From Asticcacaulis sp. YBE204 (GTDB lineage Bacteria; Pseudomonadota; Alphaproteobacteria; Caulobacterales; Caulobacteraceae), in NCBI RefSeq assembly GCF_000495855.1, contig NZ_AWGF01000015.1:1-64000 (forward strand): a stretch of 64,000 bases of DNA. Direction: 5' to 3'. Below are positions 50,964 through 61,154 of the stretch, piece by piece (position 1 is the first letter of the stretch; every line of letters begins with the position of its first letter). The notes under the pieces are model-generated. The model had not been told where the DNA came from. It made no database searches and saw only the letters and a program-made list of their open reading frames with translations. The translations under genes were made by a program, and so were the position numbers.

Positions 50964-51087
50964 TTTTCGCTGTGCAGGGTGTTTTAATGAAACGCCCACA
51001 GGTGTCAAGACGGCTTTAACTTGTTAATCCCAATCTGGCCGCTATATTCACAGAAAGGCCCGGATGGGGCGTGTTTAAGGGATTTCC

Positions 51088-51402
51088 ATGATCGGCTTCA
51101 TTTTTTTCGTCCTGAATGGCCTGCTGTCGTTTGCGGTTTGGGTGATCATTATCAGCGCGATCCTGAGCTGGCTGGTGGCGTTCAATGTCATCAATACGCG
51201 CAATCCGGGCGTCTATCGTTTCATGGATATGCTGGATCGCATGACCTACCCGATCCTTGAGCCGTTCCGTCGCATGCTGCCCAATCTCGGCGGTGTGGAC
51301 ATCAGTCCGATTCTGGCGATTCTGGTCATCAAGGGCATGCAGTTTTATCTGTTGCCGCTGGCTGAAAACGGCCTGAGAGGCCTTCTCGGCGGCATGGCTT
51401 GA
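51088..51402 (+). CDS. YggT family membrane protein
   Basis: 104 residues with two hydrophobic segments (about 3-27 and 72-95) and the YggT signature NPGVYRFMDMLDRMTYPILEP followed by FRRMLPNLGGVDISPI. YggT proteins are linked to membrane and division-site organisation and osmotic tolerance, but their mechanism is unclear. Its stop overlaps the DUF167 start, a conserved gene pair. Confidence 0.87.
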   Translation: MIGFIFFVLNGLLSFAVWVIIISAILSWLVAFNVINTRNPGVYRFMDMLDRMTYPILEPFRRMLPNLGGVDISPILAILVIKGMQFYLLPLAENGLRGLLGGMA

Positions 51403-51668
51403 CGCGACTGGTCGTCCGGCTGACGCCAAAGGCGGCGTCCGACCGCATCGACGGCTGGGACACGGATGAGCAGGGGCGAGCGTTCTTGAAGGTCCGCATC
51501 GCCGCGCCGCCCATCGAAGGCCGGGCCAACGAAGCGTTGATCGCCTATCTTGCCAAGCGGTTGAAAGTACCGAAATCGCGGTTGACGCTGCTCGCGGGCG
51601 ACACCTCGCGTCTCAAGCAGATCGAGGTCGAGGGGCTGGATGAGGCGGAGGTGCGGGCTTTACTTTAG
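51399..51668 (+). CDS. DUF167 (YggU) family protein
   Basis: 89 residues: RLTPKAASDRIDGW, FLKVRIAAPPIEGRANEALI and GDTSRLKQIEVEG are the DUF167 pattern. The function is unknown. The only usable start is TTG at 51399, overlapping the yggT stop by 4 nt, so it depends on translational coupling. Confidence 0.83.
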   Translation: MTRLVVRLTPKAASDRIDGWDTDEQGRAFLKVRIAAPPIEGRANEALIAYLAKRLKVPKSRLTLLAGDTSRLKQIEVEGLDEAEVRALL

Positions 51669-51696
51669 CCCCCTCGCCCTTGGGGAGAGGGAATAA

Positions 51697-51730
51697 CAAA
51701 ACCCCGCCGGAGTGATCCGGCGGGGTTTTG
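51697..51730. terminator. Bidirectional terminator between the DUF167 gene and leuB
   Basis: CAAAACCCCGCCGGA pairs with TCCGGCGGGGTTTTG around GTGA. Runs of A and T on either side allow it to work in both directions for these convergent genes. Confidence 0.9.
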
Positions 51731-51748
51731 TTTGATCTGCCGTATCGC

Positions 51749-52816
51749 CTAAGCCGCGACCGAAGCCCCGGCGCGGATCTGCGCCACGATGGCCTTGGTG
51801 ACTTCTGAGCCCGGCAGGGTGCCGCCGAGGTCCTTGGTCAGTTGGCCCGCCGCGATAACGGCTTCGATGGCGGCGTCCAGCGCATCGGCTTCCTTGCTGA
51901 GGTTGAGCGAGAAGCGCAGCAGCATCGATACCGACTTCAGCGTCCCGATGGGGTTGGCGAGGTCTTTACCGGCGATATCCGGGGCCGAGCCGTGGATGGG
52001 CTCGTACAGGCCTTTACCGGTCGCACCCAGCGAGGCCGAACCGAGCAGACCGATCGAGCCCGGCAGGACCGAGGCGAGGTCGGACAGGATGTCGCCGAAC
52101 ATGTTCTCGGTGACGATGACGTCGAACGACTTCGGGCGGGTGACGAGGTGCATGGCCATCGAATCGACCAGCGCGTGTTCCAGCTCGACGTCCGAATATT
52201 CGGCCTTGTGCAGCTTGATGATCGTTTCGCGCCACAAACGCGAGGTCTCGATGACATTGGCCTTGTCGACGCTTGTCACCTTGTTGCGGCGCTTGCGGGC
52301 GGCCTCGAAGGCCACGCGAGCGACGCGCTCGACCTCGGCGACCGTGTACAGGCATTCGTCGGTGGCCTGGGTTTCGGTGCGGGTCTGCTTGCCGAAGTAA
52401 AGACCGCCGGTCAGTTCGCGCACGATCAGCATGTCGGCGCCCGACACGATGTCTTCTTTCAGCGGCGAGCGGAAGGCCTGCGACGGGGCGACGTCCATCG
52501 GACGCAGATTGGCGAACAGGCCAAGCGACTTGCGCACCGCCAGCAGGCCCTGTTCCGGGCGCTTGGGTTGCAGGTCCCACTTCGGGCCGCCGACCGCGCC
52601 CAGCAGCACGGCATCGGCGGCCAGACAGGCGGCGTCGGTATCGGCGGGGTAGGGATCGTTGCGCTCGTCGATGGCGATGCCGCCGATCAGCTTTTCGTCG
52701 AAGTTGAACGTATGGCCATAGACTTCGCCGATGGCTTTCAGGGCCTCGACGCCCGCGGCGGCGACTTCGGGACCGATGCCGTCACCCGGCAGAACGACGA
52801 TGTTGAATGAGGGCAT
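51749..52816 (-). CDS. leuB: 3-isopropylmalate dehydrogenase
   Basis: 355 residues from ATG 52816. The opening MPSFNIVVLPGDGIGPEV is the standard start; an upstream ATG at 52840 lies beside the repeat element and is less likely. Motifs: AVGGPKWD, FANLRPM, ELTGGLYFG, KANVIETSRLWRE, ENMFGDILSDLASVLPGS and YEPIHGSAPDIAGK. It oxidises and decarboxylates 3-isopropylmalate in leucine synthesis, using NAD. It is the last gene of the leu operon and ends at a terminator. Confidence 0.95.
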   Translation of the reverse strand: MPSFNIVVLPGDGIGPEVAAAGVEALKAIGEVYGHTFNFDEKLIGGIAIDERNDPYPADTDAACLAADAVLLGAVGGPKWDLQPKRPEQGLLAVRKSLGLFANLRPMDVAPSQAFRSPLKEDIVSGADMLIVRELTGGLYFGKQTRTETQATDECLYTVAEVERVARVAFEAARKRRNKVTSVDKANVIETSRLWRETIIKLHKAEYSDVELEHALVDSMAMHLVTRPKSFDVIVTENMFGDILSDLASVLPGSIGLLGSASLGATGKGLYEPIHGSAPDIAGKDLANPIGTLKSVSMLLRFSLNLSKEADALDAAIEAVIAAGQLTKDLGGTLPGSEVTKAIVAQIRAGASVAA

Positions 52817-52848
52817 GTGTAAGGTCCTATCAGATGGCATGGTCGGTT

Positions 52849-52997
52849 AAGGCCCCCACCACCACTCGCTTACGCTCGCGGTCCCCCTCCCCTCGTGGCG
52901 GGGAGGTATGAAGGCGCTGTTTTCTTAATACCTCCCCATACCATGGGGAGGGGAACCGCACGACGCGCGAAGCGCTAGATGCGGTGGTGGGGGCCTT
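52849..52997. repeat. Inverted-repeat element, class 2, copy D (leuD-leuB junction)
   Basis: 149 bp with perfect 15-bp terminal inverted repeats (AAGGCCCCCACCACC and GGTGGTGGGGGCCTT). It contains CTTACGCTCGCGGTCCCCC and a GGGGAGGTAT-TACCTCCCC inner hairpin. The leuD stop is 3 nt beyond its right end, and the leuB ATG lies 32 nt from its left end. Confidence 0.78.
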
Positions 52998-53000
52998 GGT

Positions 53001-53594
53001 TTAAGCGGCCTTTCCGGTCTTTTGTTCGTAGGATTCGATAGAGGGCAGGCGGTTCAGAATCCAGCCCATGGCGTCGACGCCTTCCAGCAGGCACTGGCGC
53101 GCGAACGCTTCGATGTGGAAGACGAAGACTGTGCCGTCTTCCAGGCTCAACTGGTTCTGTTCGAGGTCGATGGTCACGCGCTGCTGCGGATTTTTCAGCA
53201 GTTTCTCGTGAATCTCCGGCGTCACCACGATCGGCAGCAGGCCGTTCTTGAGGCTGTTCGACTTGAAGATGTCGGCGATATTGGTCGAGATTACCGCCTT
53301 GAAACCGAAGTCGGTCAGGGCCCACGGCGCGTGTTCGCGCGACGAGCCACAGCCGAAATTGTCGCCGCCGACCAGCACGCGGTGCTCGCTGGCGTCGATG
53401 GTGTTGAGGATGAAATCCGGCTTCTTCGAGCCGTCGGCATTGTAGCGCCAGTCGTTGAACGCCACGTCGCCCAGACCGGCCTTGGTGGTCGTGGTCAGGA
53501 AGCGCGCGGGGATGATCTGGTCGGTGTCGATATTGGCTTCCGGCAGCACGGCGATGCGCGACGAGAAGGTGTTGATCGGTTCCTGATTGGACAT
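53001..53594 (-). CDS. leuD: 3-isopropylmalate dehydratase small subunit
   Basis: 197 residues from ATG 53594. The longer frame to a GTG at 53630 enters the repeat element and is rejected. Motifs: NIDTDQIIPARFL, GGDNFGCGSSREHAPWAL and IFKSNSLKNGLLPI. With LeuC it isomerises 2-isopropylmalate to 3-isopropylmalate. It is flanked on both sides by class 2 repeat elements. Confidence 0.95.
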   Translation of the reverse strand: MSNQEPINTFSSRIAVLPEANIDTDQIIPARFLTTTTKAGLGDVAFNDWRYNADGSKKPDFILNTIDASEHRVLVGGDNFGCGSSREHAPWALTDFGFKAVISTNIADIFKSNSLKNGLLPIVVTPEIHEKLLKNPQQRVTIDLEQNQLSLEDGTVFVFHIEAFARQCLLEGVDAMGWILNRLPSIESYEQKTGKAA

Positions 53595-53613
53595 GAGTCG
53601 GACCTTGTTGATT

Positions 53614-53743
53614 AAGGCCCCCACCACCACTCACTTACGCTCGCGGTCCCCCTCCCCACGGGGTGGGGAGGTATGAAGCTTGGTTATGTTCATACTCCCC
53701 CGCCACGCGGGGGAGGTGGCGCGCAGCGCCGGAGGGGGGCCTT
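53614..53743. repeat. Inverted-repeat element, class 2, copy E (leuC-leuD junction)
   Basis: 130 bp starting AAGGCCCCCACCACCACTC and ending GGGGGGCCTT. It shares CTTACGCTCGCGGTCCCCC with copies D and F. It lies 7 nt after the leuC stop and 19 nt before the leuD ATG. Confidence 0.78.
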
Positions 53744-53750
53744 TCTTTGT

Positions 53751-55157
53751 TTAAGCGCTTTGCAAATAATCTCTCGGATCGACGACGTGACCGGCGATGG
53801 CCGAGGCCGCTGCCGTGGCGGGCGAGGCCAGCACGGTGCGCGAGCCCGGGCCCTGACGGCCTTCGAAATTGCGGTTGGAGGTCGACACGGCCAGTTGCCC
53901 CGGCGCGACGAAATCACCGTTCATGGCGATGCACATCGAACAGCCCGGCAGACGCCATTCGGCGCCGGCGTCGGTAAAGACCTTGTCCAGCCCTTCGGCG
54001 ACCGCGTCGATGCGGACCTGTTCCGAGCCCGGTACGACCAGCATCCGCACCCCGTCAGCGACCTTGCGACCGCGCAGGATGTCGGCGGCGGCGCGCAGAT
54101 CGGCCAGGCGGCCATTGGTGCACGAACCGATAAAGACGACATCGACCTTGGCGACTGAGCGGCTGTCGCCGCCGTGCAGGCCCATATAGTTGAGCGCCTT
54201 GACCTCGTTTTCATTCGAGGCGACCGGCACACCTTTCGAGATCGCGCCGCCCTGATCCGGCGTCGTGCCCCAGGTCGCCATCGGCTCGATGACCGAACCG
54301 TCGATAACGATTTCGTCGTCGAACACCGCGCCGTCGTCGGATTTCAGCTTGAGCCATTCGGCAGCCGCCGCGTCATAGTCGGCGGGGACATAGGCGCGAC
54401 CGCGCAGCCACTCGACCGTCTTCTGATCCGGCGCGATCATGCCGCAGCGCGCCCCGGCTTCGATCGACAGGTTACAGACCGTCATGCGGCCTTCCATGTC
54501 GAGCGCTTCGATGACCGGGCCGGTATATTCGAGCGCGTAGCCCGTACCGCCGCCAAAGCCGAGGCGCTGGATGATGGCCAGCGCCACGTCCTTGCCCGAC
54601 ACGCCGGGTTTCAGTTCGCCATTGACGGTGATGCGCATGGTCTTGGGCTTGCGTTGGGCCAGGCACTGGGTGGCCAGAACGTGGCCGACTTCCGAGGTGC
54701 CGATGCCGAACGCGATGCAGCCGAACGCGCCGTGGGTCGAAGTGTGCGAGTCGCCGCAGACGACGGTGTAGCCGGGCTGGGTCAGACCCATTTCCGGGCC
54801 GATGACGTGGACGACGCCGCGGTTTTCCGAGCCCCAGCCGAACAGCTTGACGCCGTGCGCGGCGGTATTGCGCTCCAGCGTTTCGACCTGCGCCTTGGCT
54901 TGCGGGGTGAAGTACGGGCGGTTGCCTTCGGCGTCGGGACCCAGCGTCGGGATCGAGTGATCGAGTGTCGCAAACGTCCGGTCGGGACGGCGCACCTTGA
55001 GGCTGCGCGCGTCCAGTTCGGAAAAGGCCTGCGGCGAGGTGACCTCGTGGACGAGGTGCAGGTCGATATAGAGGACAGCCGGACGATCGGCGGATTCGTC
55101 CTCGACGATGTGGCGTTCCCACACTTTTTCGAAAAGAGATTTCGGTTGCGATGACAT
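53751..55157 (-). CDS. leuC: 3-isopropylmalate dehydratase large subunit
   Basis: 468 residues. The iron-sulfur cluster cysteines are in [14 protein letters not shown] and [11 protein letters not shown]. Other motifs are [34 protein letters not shown] and [12 protein letters not shown]. It is the catalytic partner of LeuD. The start is ATG at 55157. Class 2 elements lie immediately before and after it. Confidence 0.95.
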   Translation of the reverse strand: MSSQPKSLFEKVWERHIVEDESADRPAVLYIDLHLVHEVTSPQAFSELDARSLKVRRPDRTFATLDHSIPTLGPDAEGNRPYFTPQAKAQVETLERNTAAHGVKLFGWGSENRGVVHVIGPEMGLTQPGYTVVCGDSHTSTHGAFGCIAFGIGTSEVGHVLATQCLAQRKPKTMRITVNGELKPGVSGKDVALAIIQRLGFGGGTGYALEYTGPVIEALDMEGRMTVCNLSIEAGARCGMIAPDQKTVEWLRGRAYVPADYDAAAAEWLKLKSDDGAVFDDEIVIDGSVIEPMATWGTTPDQGGAISKGVPVASNENEVKALNYMGLHGGDSRSVAKVDVVFIGSCTNGRLADLRAAADILRGRKVADGVRMLVVPGSEQVRIDAVAEGLDKVFTDAGAEWRLPGCSMCIAMNGDFVAPGQLAVSTSNRNFEGRQGPGSRTVLASPATAAASAIAGHVVDPRDYLQSA

Positions 55158-55189
55158 TCGGGTCGTCCTGAGTATCTTGTAAGGCCGGT

Positions 55190-55315
55190 AAGGCCCCCAC
55201 CACCACTCGCTTACGCTCGCGGTCCCCCTCCCCGCGTGGCGGGGAGGTATTTATGAAAATACTCCCCCACTTGTGGGGGAGGTGGCAGCCCGAAGGGCTG
55301 ACGGTGGGGGGCCTT
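55190..55315. repeat. Inverted-repeat element, class 2, copy F (ilvE-leuC junction)
   Basis: 126 bp starting AAGGCCCCCACCACCACTC and ending GGGGGGCCTT. It has inner hairpins built from CCCCTCCCCGC/GCGGGGAGG and CTCCCCCAC/GTGGGGGAG. It is 16 nt after the ilvE stop and 32 nt before the leuC ATG. Confidence 0.78.
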
Positions 55316-55331
55316 TCTTGGGCCGATAGTT

Positions 55332-56258
55332 TTAGTTCACGTAGTCCAGCCAGCCGTAGGTGTCTTCGGTCTCGCCGTTGAACAGGCCGTGGAAGCGTTG
55401 CTGCATCAGCTTGGTCACTTCACCCGGGCCGCCGACACGGGTCGGGATGTCGTCGATCGAGCGGATCGGCGTGATTTCCGCTGCCGTGCCGGTCATGAAG
55501 ACTTCGTCGGCCAGATAGAGCATCTCGCGCGGCAGGGCCTGTTCGATGACCTCGATACCGGCTTCGCGCGCCAGAGTCAGAACGGTGTCGCGCGTGATGC
55601 CGCCAAGGATCGACGACGAGACGGGCGGCGTGTGAATCTTGCCCTTCATGATGAGGAACAGGTTCTCACCCGCGCCTTCCGACAGGCGACCGTCGGTGCC
55701 GAGGCCGAGACCTTCTTCGTAGCCGCGCGAACGGGCTTCGCGGCCGATCAGGTAGGACGACAGGTAGTTGCCGCCGGCCTTGGCCGCGGGCGGAACCGTG
55801 TTCGGGGCCAGACGCTGCCACGACGAGACGATGACGTCGACGCCCTTGGTCAGGCCGTCTTCGCCGAGATAGGCGCCCCACGGGAAGGCGGCGATGGCGA
55901 CATCGACCTTGACGTTTTCAGGCTTCGGCGTGACGCCCAGACCGCATTCGCCAAGGAAGGCGATGGGGCGCAGATAGGCGGATTTCAGACCGTTGACGCG
56001 CAGGGTCTCTTTACAGGCTTCGTTGATCTGTTCGGGCGTGAACGGGATCGGCATGTGATAGATGCGCGCGGAGTCGAACAGGCGTTGTGTATGTTCGGCC
56101 AGACGGAAAACGGCGGGGCCTTTCGGCGTGTCGTATGCGCGGACGCCTTCGAACACCGAGGTGCCATAGTGCAGGCCGTGGGTCAGGACGTGGATCTTCG
56201 CGTCTTCCCAGGCTTTGAGTTCACCGTTGAACCAGATTTTTTCAGCGAGCGGTTTCAT
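55332..56258 (-). CDS. ilvE: Branched-chain amino acid aminotransferase
   Basis: 308 residues from ATG 56258. The PLP lysine is in PPAAKAGGNYLSS. Further class IV motifs are THGLHYGTSVFEGVRAY, LGLGTDGRLSEGAGENLFL and GTAAEITPI. It adds the amino group in the last step of valine, isoleucine and leucine synthesis. The start lies inside the last 17 nt of leuA, so the two are translationally coupled. Confidence 0.93.
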   Translation of the reverse strand: MKPLAEKIWFNGELKAWEDAKIHVLTHGLHYGTSVFEGVRAYDTPKGPAVFRLAEHTQRLFDSARIYHMPIPFTPEQINEACKETLRVNGLKSAYLRPIAFLGECGLGVTPKPENVKVDVAIAAFPWGAYLGEDGLTKGVDVIVSSWQRLAPNTVPPAAKAGGNYLSSYLIGREARSRGYEEGLGLGTDGRLSEGAGENLFLIMKGKIHTPPVSSSILGGITRDTVLTLAREAGIEVIEQALPREMLYLADEVFMTGTAAEITPIRSIDDIPTRVGGPGEVTKLMQQRFHGLFNGETEDTYGWLDYVN

Positions 56259-57834
56259 GGACTTTTCCAGAATCAGAATGAGGGTTAGCTCTTTGGGCTT
56301 TCGCCTTCCTGTCATGCAGGAAGACGTATTTTTCGAAGGCGTCGCACATGGCGCGGAGCCCGGCCCATACAGGGTCGGGGCCGCGACCACGGCCCCGATA
56401 TGCCTCACCCTTAATCTGTAAACTGATTTCTGCAAAGGCCCCACCGTCGAACGTGAAGCCCGACTGGATGATTTCGCAGTCATTGACCCGCGCTTCGATC
56501 TGATACGCCTCGACCAGAGCCCGGAAACCGGCCTCGAAGGCGTTGACGCCGGTGGCGGAGACCTTGAGCGGATCGCCGTTGTCGCGGAACAGGTCGAGCG
56601 TGATATTGACCTGATCGCGCGTCGTTTCGCTGCTGATTTTGAACAGGCGCGCGTCGTCCTTGTCGGCATTGTTGCGCGTCAAAAGCGACATCAGCTCGAA
56701 TTCGTCGATTTCACCGATTTCGTCGGCGCGGCGTTTGAAGGCGGCGAACAGGTCGCCCAGCGCCAGTTCGTCAAGGTCGAAGCCCAGAGCCTCGGCTTGC
56801 TTGGCGATGGCGTGGCGGCCCGAATGCTTGCCGAGGACGAGGTTCGATTTCTCAGCCCCGACGTCTTCCGGGCGCATGATCTCGTAGGTACGGGCGTCGG
56901 ACAACATGCCGTGCTGGTGGATGCCCGATTCGTGCGCGAAGGCGTTCTTGCCGACGATGGCCTTGTTGCGCATGACGATGGTGCCCGTGGCGCGCGACAG
57001 CAGGTGGCTGGCCTTGGAGAACTTCGTCGCATCGATGCCGGTGTGCAGCTTGTACAGTTCCGGCCGCGTGCGCAGCGCCATGACGACCTCTTCCATCGCG
57101 GCATTGCCGGCGCGTTCGCCGATGCCGTTGATGGTGACCTCGATCTGACGTGCCCCGGCTTCGAGTGCCGCCAGCGTATTGGCGACGCCAAGGCCGAGGT
57201 CGTTATGGTTGTGCGCCGACAGGATGACGTCCGGATGATCCTTCAGCGCGGCCTTGAGGTCGGTGAATATCTGGAAGATTTCCTTCGGCGTCGTATAGCC
57301 GACCGTGTCAGGGATATTCAGTGTCCGCGCCCCGGCCTCGGCGGCCGCGATGCAGACCTCGTGCAGGAAGTCCTGTTCGGTGCGGATGGCGTCTTCCGGC
57401 GAGAATTCGACCTCGTCGAAGATCTTCGAGGCGTAGCTGACGGCCTTGTGCGCAATCTCCAGCACCTGCTCGCGGCTCTTTTTCAGCTTGGCGGCGCGGT
57501 GGATCGGCGAGGTGGCCAGGAAGATATGGCAACGCTTACGCTTGGCGGGAAGCAAAGCGCGGGCGGCGGCGTCGATGTCGGATTCCAGCGCCCGCGACAG
57601 CGAGCAAAAGGTCGGGCCGACGACTTCGCGGGCGATGGTGCGGATGGCTTCTTCGTCGCCGGGCGAGGAGGCGGCGAAACCGGCCTCGATGACATCGACG
57701 CCCAGTTCCTTGAGCGTATGGGCCAGCATCAGCTTGTCCTTGACGCCGAGCGAAAAGCCGGGGGCCTGTTCGCCGTCACGCAAGCTGGTGTCGAAAACGA
57801 TGACGCGGTTCGGGTCGCGATTTACTACGGTCAT
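56242..57834 (-). CDS. leuA: 2-isopropylmalate synthase
   Basis: 530 residues. The catalytic TIM barrel has VFDTSLRDGEQAPGFSL, NIPDTVGYTTP, SAHNHNDLGLGVAN and NGIGERAGNAAMEEVVMAL. The C-terminal part has HESGIHQHGMLSDARTYEIM and the LeuA regulatory domain, where leucine feedback acts (ATGVNAFEAGFRAL). It makes the first committed intermediate of leucine from acetyl-CoA and 2-oxoisovalerate. It follows ilvM by 14 nt. Confidence 0.95.
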   Translation of the reverse strand: MTVVNRDPNRVIVFDTSLRDGEQAPGFSLGVKDKLMLAHTLKELGVDVIEAGFAASSPGDEEAIRTIAREVVGPTFCSLSRALESDIDAAARALLPAKRKRCHIFLATSPIHRAAKLKKSREQVLEIAHKAVSYASKIFDEVEFSPEDAIRTEQDFLHEVCIAAAEAGARTLNIPDTVGYTTPKEIFQIFTDLKAALKDHPDVILSAHNHNDLGLGVANTLAALEAGARQIEVTINGIGERAGNAAMEEVVMALRTRPELYKLHTGIDATKFSKASHLLSRATGTIVMRNKAIVGKNAFAHESGIHQHGMLSDARTYEIMRPEDVGAEKSNLVLGKHSGRHAIAKQAEALGFDLDELALGDLFAAFKRRADEIGEIDEFELMSLLTRNNADKDDARLFKISSETTRDQVNITLDLFRDNGDPLKVSATGVNAFEAGFRALVEAYQIEARVNDCEIIQSGFTFDGGAFAEISLQIKGEAYRGRGRGPDPVWAGLRAMCDAFEKYVFLHDRKAKAQRANPHSDSGKVHETAR

Positions 57835-57848
57835 AATACGAGTGCTCT

Positions 57849-58124
57849 TTAAGCGCTGATTTTTTGAGCTTCGGCGACGGTGTGGGCGGCTTGCGGCGCG
57901 GGGACGCGCCTGATGCCGTACAGCTTGTCGATCTGGAAGCCGAGGGTGTCGAAGCTGCGCGTCGCGTCGCGCGGGCGCAGGGTCAGGGTCAGGCCGCGGG
58001 TATCCTCGCCGAGGTCGTAGAGGTCGAGGCCATCGATGTGGAAGCCCCGACGCTCGACGAGGCCGAGAATGCGCAGCAGCGTGCCTTCGAGACGGTCAAT
58101 CTCAATATGAATCGATTGGCTCAT
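57849..58124 (-). CDS. Acetolactate synthase small subunit, short IlvM-like form
   Basis: 91 residues comprising a single ACT domain: [29 protein letters not shown], then [11 protein letters not shown]. It is half the length of the usual alphaproteobacterial IlvN and close to E. coli IlvM. It overlaps the large subunit gene by 23 nt. It should regulate or stabilise the large subunit. Valine sensitivity cannot be predicted from the sequence. Confidence 0.82.
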   Translation of the reverse strand: MSQSIHIEIDRLEGTLLRILGLVERRGFHIDGLDLYDLGEDTRGLTLTLRPRDATRSFDTLGFQIDKLYGIRRVPAPQAAHTVAEAQKISA

Positions 58125-59790
58125 CCCAGCGCTCCTCCATCATTTCGGCGTTCGACGCGCCCGGCGGCACCAGCGGCCAGACATTCTCACGCGGGTCAAT
58201 CAGTACATGCAGAAGGGTCGGCGCATCGGCGGCCAGAAGGCGATCGACGGCCCCTTCGACTTCGTGGCGCTGGGTGATGCGGAACGCACTCAGCCCGAAC
58301 GCCTTGGCGACCTCGACGAAGTCGGGATTGTCCGACAGGTCGATCTCGCTGTAGTTCTCTTCGTAGAACAGTTCCTGCCACTGGCGGACCAGCCCCAGCG
58401 AGGAGTTGTCCAATAGCACGATCTTCAGGTTGATGCCATAACGGCGCAACGTCGCCATCTCCTGAATGTTCATCATGAAGCTGCCGTCGCCGGACACCGT
58501 GACGACGTGGTGATCGGGCAGGGCGAGCTTGGCGCCGACCCCGGCGGGCAGGCCGTAACCCATGGCGCCGGAACCGCCGGACGTGATGTGCGCCTTGTTC
58601 TGCGCGAATTCGCAGTGCTGGGCGACCCACATCTGATGCTGGCCGACGTCGCAGGCGACGATGAACTTATCGGCGGCGACTTCCGACATATATTTCAGCA
58701 GGGCCGGAGCGTAGATGCCCTTGCCCGGCGCGTCGTACTTGAAGCGGTGCTGCCACTTGTTGGCCTTGTTGAACTTCACCCATTCGGAAATGTCCGGCAT
58801 CTTGGGCTGCAAGGCAGGCAGGGCCAGTTTCAGGTCGCCGACAATACCGACATCGGCGCGGCGGTTCTTGTGGATTTCCGCGTGGTCGATGTCGAAATGG
58901 ATGACCTTGGCGTGCGGGGCGAAGGCGTTCAGCTTGCCCGTCGCGCGGTCGTCGAAACGCGCGCCGACGGCGATCAGCAGATCGGTTTCCTGAACGGCCA
59001 TATTGCCGGCGCGGGTGCCGTGCATCCCCAGCATCCCCAGCGCCAGATCGTGCGTGGTGGGGACCGTGCCGAGCCCTTTCAGGGTGGCGACCAGCGGGAT
59101 ACCGGTACGCTCGACGAAGTCGCGCAACTCCTGATCGGCGTCGGCCATGTGAACCCCGCCGCCGATGTACAGCAGCGGCTTCTTCGCCTGTTCGATCAGG
59201 GCGCGGGCGGCGTCGATGGCTTCGGCGTTGGGAACCGGCGGGACATAGGCCGACAGTTCGCCCATGTCGGAGGATTCGACGAAGGAGGCGGCGACGTCCT
59301 TGGGGATGTCGACCAGAACCGGGCCGGGGCGGCCTTCCTTGGCGATGGCGAAGGCCTTGGCGATGATCGCCGGAATCTGAGAGGCGTCGCGGACCAGCCA
59401 CGAATGCTTGACGATCGGCAGGGTCAGGCCGAGGAAATCGACTTCCTGAAAGCCATCGGTGCCGAGCAGGTGCGTGCCGACCTGACCGGTGATGCAGACC
59501 ATCGGGACCGAGTCCATATAGGCGTTGGCGATGCCGGTGATCAGGTTGGTGGCGCCGGGGCCGGAGGTCGCCATGCAGACCCCGACGCGCCCCGTGGCGC
59601 GGGCATAGGAGTCGGCGGCGAAGGCGGCGCCCTGTTCATGGCGCACCAGAATGTGACGCAGGCCGGACCCGGCCAGGGCGTCGTAGATCGGCATGATCGC
59701 GCCGCCCGGATAGCCGAACAGCACGTCTACGCCCAGCGCCTTCAGCGTTGAGATGACGAGTTGCGCGCCGGTCGGTTTATTGGTGGCCAT
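58102..59790 (-). CDS. ilvG: Acetolactate synthase large subunit
   Basis: 562 residues, a thiamine-diphosphate enzyme. The catalytic Glu is in [18 protein letters not shown]. The central FAD-binding region has [10 protein letters not shown], and the ThDP/Mg motif is [20 protein letters not shown]. It joins two pyruvates, or pyruvate and 2-oxobutyrate, at the entry to valine and isoleucine synthesis. ilvG is used instead of ilvB because of the short partner; the distinction is not certain. Several hairpins precede the start. Confidence 0.92.
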   Translation of the reverse strand: MATNKPTGAQLVISTLKALGVDVLFGYPGGAIMPIYDALAGSGLRHILVRHEQGAAFAADSYARATGRVGVCMATSGPGATNLITGIANAYMDSVPMVCITGQVGTHLLGTDGFQEVDFLGLTLPIVKHSWLVRDASQIPAIIAKAFAIAKEGRPGPVLVDIPKDVAASFVESSDMGELSAYVPPVPNAEAIDAARALIEQAKKPLLYIGGGVHMADADQELRDFVERTGIPLVATLKGLGTVPTTHDLALGMLGMHGTRAGNMAVQETDLLIAVGARFDDRATGKLNAFAPHAKVIHFDIDHAEIHKNRRADVGIVGDLKLALPALQPKMPDISEWVKFNKANKWQHRFKYDAPGKGIYAPALLKYMSEVAADKFIVACDVGQHQMWVAQHCEFAQNKAHITSGGSGAMGYGLPAGVGAKLALPDHHVVTVSGDGSFMMNIQEMATLRRYGINLKIVLLDNSSLGLVRQWQELFYEENYSEIDLSDNPDFVEVAKAFGLSAFRITQRHEVEGAVDRLLAADAPTLLHVLIDPRENVWPLVPPGASNAEMMEERWDEPIDSY

Positions 59791-59802
59791 TTATCTACCC
59801 TC

Positions 59803-59826
59803 ACATCATTTGCAGGCAAATGATGT
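59803..59826. promoter_or_regulatory. Perfect palindrome just upstream of the acetolactate synthase start
   Basis: ACATCATTTGC-AG-GCAAATGATGT lies 12-36 nt before the ATG at 59790. It could be an operator or an RNA hairpin controlling translation. Confidence 0.5.
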
Positions 59827-59841
59827 GTAATTCGGTGTGGA

Positions 59842-59892
59842 GAAAAATATCCTCGGGCCAGAAAACAGAAGATTGGCCTTCGGATATTTTTC
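59842..59892. terminator. Attenuator- or terminator-like hairpin ahead of ilvG
   Basis: GAAAAATATCC pairs with GGATATTTTTC, with an inner GGCCA/TGGCC helix. A-rich and T-rich arms allow termination in both directions. It sits about 50 nt before the acetolactate synthase start on its leader. Confidence 0.55.
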
Positions 59893-59996
59893 GCTTTTTT
59901 GATTGGCTCAGTTCCGGCTGATGCCGGAACTGAGCAGAAGAAAGTCAAGGAATGGCGAAGAACCGCTTCGAGCCTTTCCTTGTCCGTTCAGGCAAC

Positions 59997-60030
59997 CACT
60001 TTGTTTTCCGGTTTACCGGAAAACAAAGTG
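59997..60030. terminator. Long perfect hairpin directly after ilvC
   Basis: CACTTTGTTTTCCGG pairs over 15 bp with CCGGAAAACAAAGTG, loop TTTA. It starts 4 nt after the ilvC stop. There is no T-run on the minus strand, so it may protect the mRNA end rather than terminate. Confidence 0.5.
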
Positions 60031-60034
60031 AGGG

Positions 60035-61036
<1,002 letters not shown>

Positions 61037-61154
61037 AGTGGAGGCTCCATTAGATCCGGCTTGGTGCCGGTTGTTGAAAATTAAGCGCAATCCCTAACCG
61101 TTTCCGGTTTCAATTGCGCGACAAACTATTGCGCTTCGGCGGCGGCCAGCTTCT

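Noticed and set aside
53595-53630. Upstream GTG start for leuD
   Set aside because: It lies within a repeat element; the ATG at 53594 gives the standard N-terminus.
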